This document shows, in pieces, positions 43,925 through 47,203 of a stretch of DNA of 47,203 nt. A program made the translations under genes and the position numbers. Within the stretch, counting starts at the first letter, position 1; every line of letters starts with the position of its first letter. The DNA comes from an uncultured Eubacteriales bacterium (GTDB taxonomy: Bacteria; Bacillota; Clostridia; Oscillospirales; Acutalibacteraceae): NCBI GenBank assembly GCA_902491475.1, contig CABUHY010000017.1, positions 1 to 47,203 on the forward strand, written 5' to 3'. The notes under the pieces were generated by a model that saw only the letters and a program-made list of their open reading frames with translations, was not told the DNA's origin and searched no databases.

Positions 43925-43930
43925 TATGAT
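43925..43930 (+). promoter_or_regulatory. -10 element of the pseudo-receiver/surface-protein promoter
   Basis: TATGAT lies 32 bp before the GTG start. No good -35 hexamer lies 16-18 bp upstream, as expected for an activator-dependent promoter fed by the upstream direct repeats. Confidence 0.4.
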
Positions 43931-43961
43931 ATTTACATAATTTTCGGATAGGAGGCGTATC

Positions 43962-44315
43962 GTGGAAGTAATTATCTATGCGGAAAAGTCGGAATACAGC
44001 GAGCTTAGGGGTGCAATTGCGGCGTTACCCGAATGCTGTTACCGAAATGTTGAGATAACAGGCTGTTCGGACTATGACGGCTTTGTCGAAAAGCTGAAAG
44101 GGAGTCCGCCGCAGTTAATCTTGATTGCTATGAACGGCGCAGAGGGCATGGAGGGTGTGATTGCCGCCAAAAGCCTTGCCGAAACCGTACCTGTAATATG
44201 GCTTTCGGACGACAAAGGCTTCGGGGTACAGTCATATAGGCTCGGCTGCGCATACTTCCACGAAAAGCCCGTACCGTCCGAAGTGCTTTCGACGGCTATC
44301 GCAAAATTTGTATAA
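43962..44315 (+). CDS. Stand-alone degenerate receiver domain
   Basis: This 117-aa protein has a receiver fold and no output domain. It resembles the neighbouring regulator (QSYRLGCAYFHEKPVPSEV against ESYEVNACYYLHKPFGSEQ) and keeps the switch Lys in EKP. The acidic pair at the start is missing (VIIYAEKSEYS) and the phospho-acceptor Asp is replaced (LILIAMNGAEG). It should not be phosphorylated conventionally and may act as a binding or decoy domain. GTG start behind GGAGG. It precedes the surface-protein gene by 12 bp and is probably cotranscribed. Confidence 0.75.
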   Translation: MEVIIYAEKSEYSELRGAIAALPECCYRNVEITGCSDYDGFVEKLKGSPPQLILIAMNGAEGMEGVIAAKSLAETVPVIWLSDDKGFGVQSYRLGCAYFHEKPVPSEVLSTAIAKFV

Positions 44316-44327
44316 AGGAGAAAACGG

Positions 44328-47203
44328 ATGAATAAGACAGCTTCAGTAAACAAGAAAATCATTTCCGTAATACTTGCGGCACTTATGGTTCTTTCCATGA
44401 TACCGACATATGTATTTGCGGACGACACCTGCACCGAGCATACAGACGAAAGTCCTATTGACGGCAAGTGCGACAAATGCGGTGCGGCAATGACGGATAT
44501 TGAAGACCTCGGCGGCTTGTTGACGGATCCCGAAGGCAGAAAAGCGTACTTTTCTGTTTCGGATTTCCAAAACGGTTTCGGCTCTATGTGGGACCCGAGC
44601 GGAATAGATACCATCGTTTTGCTTGCCGACATTCCGGAAGGAACGCACGATTACAGAGCTCTCGGCAACATTACGATTGACTTGAACGGTCATACTTTGC
44701 CGAGCCTTTCTGTCGGATATCATACCTACAATGAGGAAACGGGCGAGATTACGCGCTCCGCTTCCGGCAATCTGACTATCCGCGACAGCGTCGGCACGGG
44801 CGCTGTTACCGACGGAGTTTGCGTTTTTTCAAGTGTAACCGACGGCGATGCTCCGAGTACGCTGACTGTTGAAGGCGGCACATTAGGTGTAGAAGACGGC
44901 TACTGCGGCATTGAGCTTGAACGGGGTACCGTAACGATAAACGGCGGCACGGTATGGGACATCAGTGGTTATGACGGCAGCGGCACGATAAATGTAAACG
45001 GCGGCAGTATTAAATATTTATCTTCGTTCAACGCTTACTATAATGCTGAAACGGGCGAGCAGGGTACATACACCCTTAACATCAACGGCGGCAGACACAG
45101 CGGGCACTGGAATATGTCGTACGACGCAGTCTACAACATTACGGCAGGTGAGTTTGACTCTGTTCTGTTCAGCGACCCTGTTACTCAGCCGCAGACAGTA
45201 TTTATCAGCGGCGGTACATTTGAACAAATCAGCACCCGCAACTCAACGGGTGCAGCTGCTTCAATTGCCCTTTCGGGACTGCTGAAGGACGGATATGCTT
45301 TCTATTCGCGAAATCCCGACGATCCTACGGGACAGACCTATGATGTCTGCGAGGACGCCACAAGCACAAACACTTTGAGCGGCGTTACGGTAAAGGGACA
45401 CACTCATACGGTTGTTGACGGCAAGTGTACGGGATGCGGCGAGTCGGTAGCGGTAAGTCTGACGACAGCGGACGGCACGGAAACGGGCTACGGAACATTT
45501 GCGGACGCGTGGGCGGCGGCAATCGCCAACGAAGGCTCAACGCTGAAGCTTTTGGGCAACATTGACCTCGGTCAAGTCGGCACAAATGAGATTCTCAACG
45601 CAGGCTCCGGCACATTCACCCTTGACCTTAACAACTTCACTTTGAGCGCCGATTCTCCAAAAGACGGTGTTATAAAAGTCTCCGGTTCGGCGAAGCTCAC
45701 CGTTAAAAACGGTAAGCTTGAAAACACAGCCACAAAGGGAATGGCTACAAGATCCTCTGCTATTACGCTTATGTACAACGGATATGCGGAGCTTGAGAAT
45801 GTCGAATTGACCGGCGGAAGTGAGTCCGGAGAGCAGGCATGCTCTGCTATTGTGAATGCAGGCACACTCTATATTACGGACAGCACCTTTAACGGTGCAC
45901 TTCGGGTATATCCTGACTTAATTGCCCAAATAGAGCTTAAAATCAAATCCGCAACGCTCAATAACGGCATTGAATATAAATATGACGACAACAGCAATAA
46001 GGATTATGATGGACTTAAAGGCTTTTTCGCAGACGGCTGTATGCTCTTTGACGAAAACGGCAAGTATATTGACCTTACCTCCGACGCTTATTGGAGTGTA
46101 GGCACAAGTTCTGCAACCTTTGAATATATCGACAAAGCGGTTGTTAAATCACACGAGCACACACTTGTTGACGGCGTTTGCTCCGAGTGCGGCTACGCTT
46201 GTCCGCATGACGGCGGCAATGAGCGTGAGGCGAGCTACTTCCAAAAGGCAATCTGCTCTGTCTGCCACGCCGAGTACGGCGATTATATTGAGGATACCGT
46301 TTTGCCTACGGGTGAAATTAAGGTTGAAGACCGCACATGGTGGCAGTCAATTTTGAATACAATTTCTTTCGGCACATTCTTTAAGGAGGATGTTACCGTA
46401 ACGATTTCCGCTACGGACGACAGCTACGATCAGCCGGGCTTTGACGAGACGAAGGCTGTTAAAATCGAATATCTTGTAAGCACGGAGACTTTGACTCCGG
46501 AAGCGGTGATGGCAGGCAGCTTCAGCGAATATACCGAGCCGTTCGGTATTTCGGACGAAAACCGGTATGTTGTTTATGCAAAACTTACAGACCATGCCGG
46601 AAATGTGGCTTATGCTTCGACAGACGGTTTTGAAATAGACAGAACCATACCCGTTATTGAAAATATGACGGACGGCGGACACTATTCCTTCTGTAAGGAA
46701 ACGATAATTAAAATCGATGAAAAGAATGTTGACAAGGTAGTCCTTGACGGAGAAGAAAAAACTCTCGACGACAATCAGCTGTATATCCGTGCATACGACA
46801 ATGTTGAGCACACGCTTGTTGTTACAGACAAGGCAGGCAACACTCTGACTGTGTATATTGCAGGATATACGGATCACGGGATTGATGAGGAGACCCTAAC
46901 CTGCCGTCATTGCGGTCTTGCCGCAAGTGCAAAGCTTACGGCGGATGATTTTACAGGCTATTACGGAACTGTAATGGAGGCGCTCAATGAAGGACTTTCC
47001 GCTAACAAATACGAAGATGTAGTTATAACCTTATTGCGTAATGTGGATTATGACGATCCTGCCGCATCCGATATTACTCTGTGGAGCTGTCCGACCTCCT
47101 TTACCCTTGACCTTAACGGATATTATCTCAGCGGCGGAAGTGTCCAGACTATCGGCGGATATTACGGCACAATGACTGTTATATCCTCTGTTCCGGGCGG
47201 CGC
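44328..47203 (+). CDS. Large secreted surface protein, right-handed beta-helix-like repeats (incomplete)
   Basis: An open frame from ATG 44328 (GGAG upstream) to the window end, at least 958 residues, no stop. A signal peptide covers ~1-31 (KKIISVILAALMVLSMIPTYVFA). Two long Gly/Thr/Asn-rich stretches (~100-340 and ~370-600) show repeating beta-strand motifs such as LTVEGG, VTINGG and INVNGG, typical of parallel beta-helix adhesins. Three short motifs with DGKCDKCG, DGKCTGCG and DGVCSECG (about residues 40, 365 and 615), each preceded by His-rich residues, look like metal or disulfide knuckles. A segment with WWQSILNTISFGTFFKEDVTVTISATD resembles Ig-like domains of large clostridial surface proteins. 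Attachment signals would lie beyond the window. Confidence 0.8.
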   Translation, partial: MNKTASVNKKIISVILAALMVLSMIPTYVFADDTCTEHTDESPIDGKCDKCGAAMTDIEDLGGLLTDPEGRKAYFSVSDFQNGFGSMWDPSGIDTIVLLADIPEGTHDYRALGNITIDLNGHTLPSLSVGYHTYNEETGEITRSASGNLTIRDSVGTGAVTDGVCVFSSVTDGDAPSTLTVEGGTLGVEDGYCGIELERGTVTINGGTVWDISGYDGSGTINVNGGSIKYLSSFNAYYNAETGEQGTYTLNINGGRHSGHWNMSYDAVYNITAGEFDSVLFSDPVTQPQTVFISGGTFEQISTRNSTGAAASIALSGLLKDGYAFYSRNPDDPTGQTYDVCEDATSTNTLSGVTVKGHTHTVVDGKCTGCGESVAVSLTTADGTETGYGTFADAWAAAIANEGSTLKLLGNIDLGQVGTNEILNAGSGTFTLDLNNFTLSADSPKDGVIKVSGSAKLTVKNGKLENTATKGMATRSSAITLMYNGYAELENVELTGGSESGEQACSAIVNAGTLYITDSTFNGALRVYPDLIAQIELKIKSATLNNGIEYKYDDNSNKDYDGLKGFFADGCMLFDENGKYIDLTSDAYWSVGTSSATFEYIDKAVVKSHEHTLVDGVCSECGYACPHDGGNEREASYFQKAICSVCHAEYGDYIEDTVLPTGEIKVEDRTWWQSILNTISFGTFFKEDVTVTISATDDSYDQPGFDETKAVKIEYLVSTETLTPEAVMAGSFSEYTEPFGISDENRYVVYAKLTDHAGNVAYASTDGFEIDRTIPVIENMTDGGHYSFCKETIIKIDEKNVDKVVLDGEEKTLDDNQLYIRAYDNVEHTLVVTDKAGNTLTVYIAGYTDHGIDEETLTCRHCGLAASAKLTADDFTGYYGTVMEALNEGLSANKYEDVVITLLRNVDYDDPAASDITLWSCPTSFTLDLNGYYLSGGSVQTIGGYYGTMTVISSVPGG

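Overview
The window reads as a chromosome segment from a gut-type Clostridia bacterium, most likely a Ruminococcus/Oscillospiraceae relative. This is inferred from gene content and style: a V-type ATPase operon with sodium-site residues, agr/LytTR signalling, a GH51 arabinofuranosidase, a YerC-type repressor, and surface proteins with the HTHTVVDGKC-type motif. Intergenic palindromic repeats of the GTAGGG kind point the same way. No phage, conjugative or CRISPR module is visible.

Layout. Positions 1-9258 hold a mostly plus-strand run: a YfhO-like membrane protein, a prepilin peptidase, an RlmD-type RNA methyltransferase, an AT-rich membrane-anchored HNH protein, a sugar acetyltransferase, a polytopic membrane protein and a Dabb protein. 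A 324-bp element with long terminal inverted repeats sits between the last of these and a convergent block (9597-13671): two small membrane proteins, GH51 arabinofuranosidase and an LCP cell-wall ligase. Next come a pyrophosphatase-like/Nudix fusion, a small membrane exporter, PRPP synthetase, a CDF transporter and a TetR regulator. Positions 18401-27003 are a complete V-type ATPase operon in the order H-I-K-E-C-F-A-B-D. A repeat-rich kilobase follows, then minus-strand genes for an SDR/flavodoxin/flavodoxin group behind a MerR-type promoter, TatD, MetG, an EamA transporter and a broken DUF2500 gene. A five-gene tRNA operon (Val-Asp-Phe-Gly-Cys) follows. A plus-strand trio encodes YerC, a methyltransferase and Hsp33.

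The last 9 kb is the most distinctive part and is dominated by peptide signalling. A candidate structured small RNA (37783-37994) lies beside an agr-like locus. In that locus agrD-agrB are transcribed to the right, and an XRE regulator, a LytTR response regulator and a GHKL sensor kinase are transcribed to the left. The 45-aa AgrD-like peptide was not among the called ORFs. It has Ser where related clostridial peptides have the ring-forming Cys, which predicts a lactone signal. A second GHKL kinase/LytTR regulator pair lies next to it without its own peptide gene. It faces a degenerate stand-alone receiver domain and a very large secreted protein that runs off the window end. Between them is a pair of direct repeats matching the LytTR-binding consensus. 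The simplest reading is a quorum-sensing island controlling a surface protein, with the small RNA as a possible additional output. These functional links are inferred and untested.
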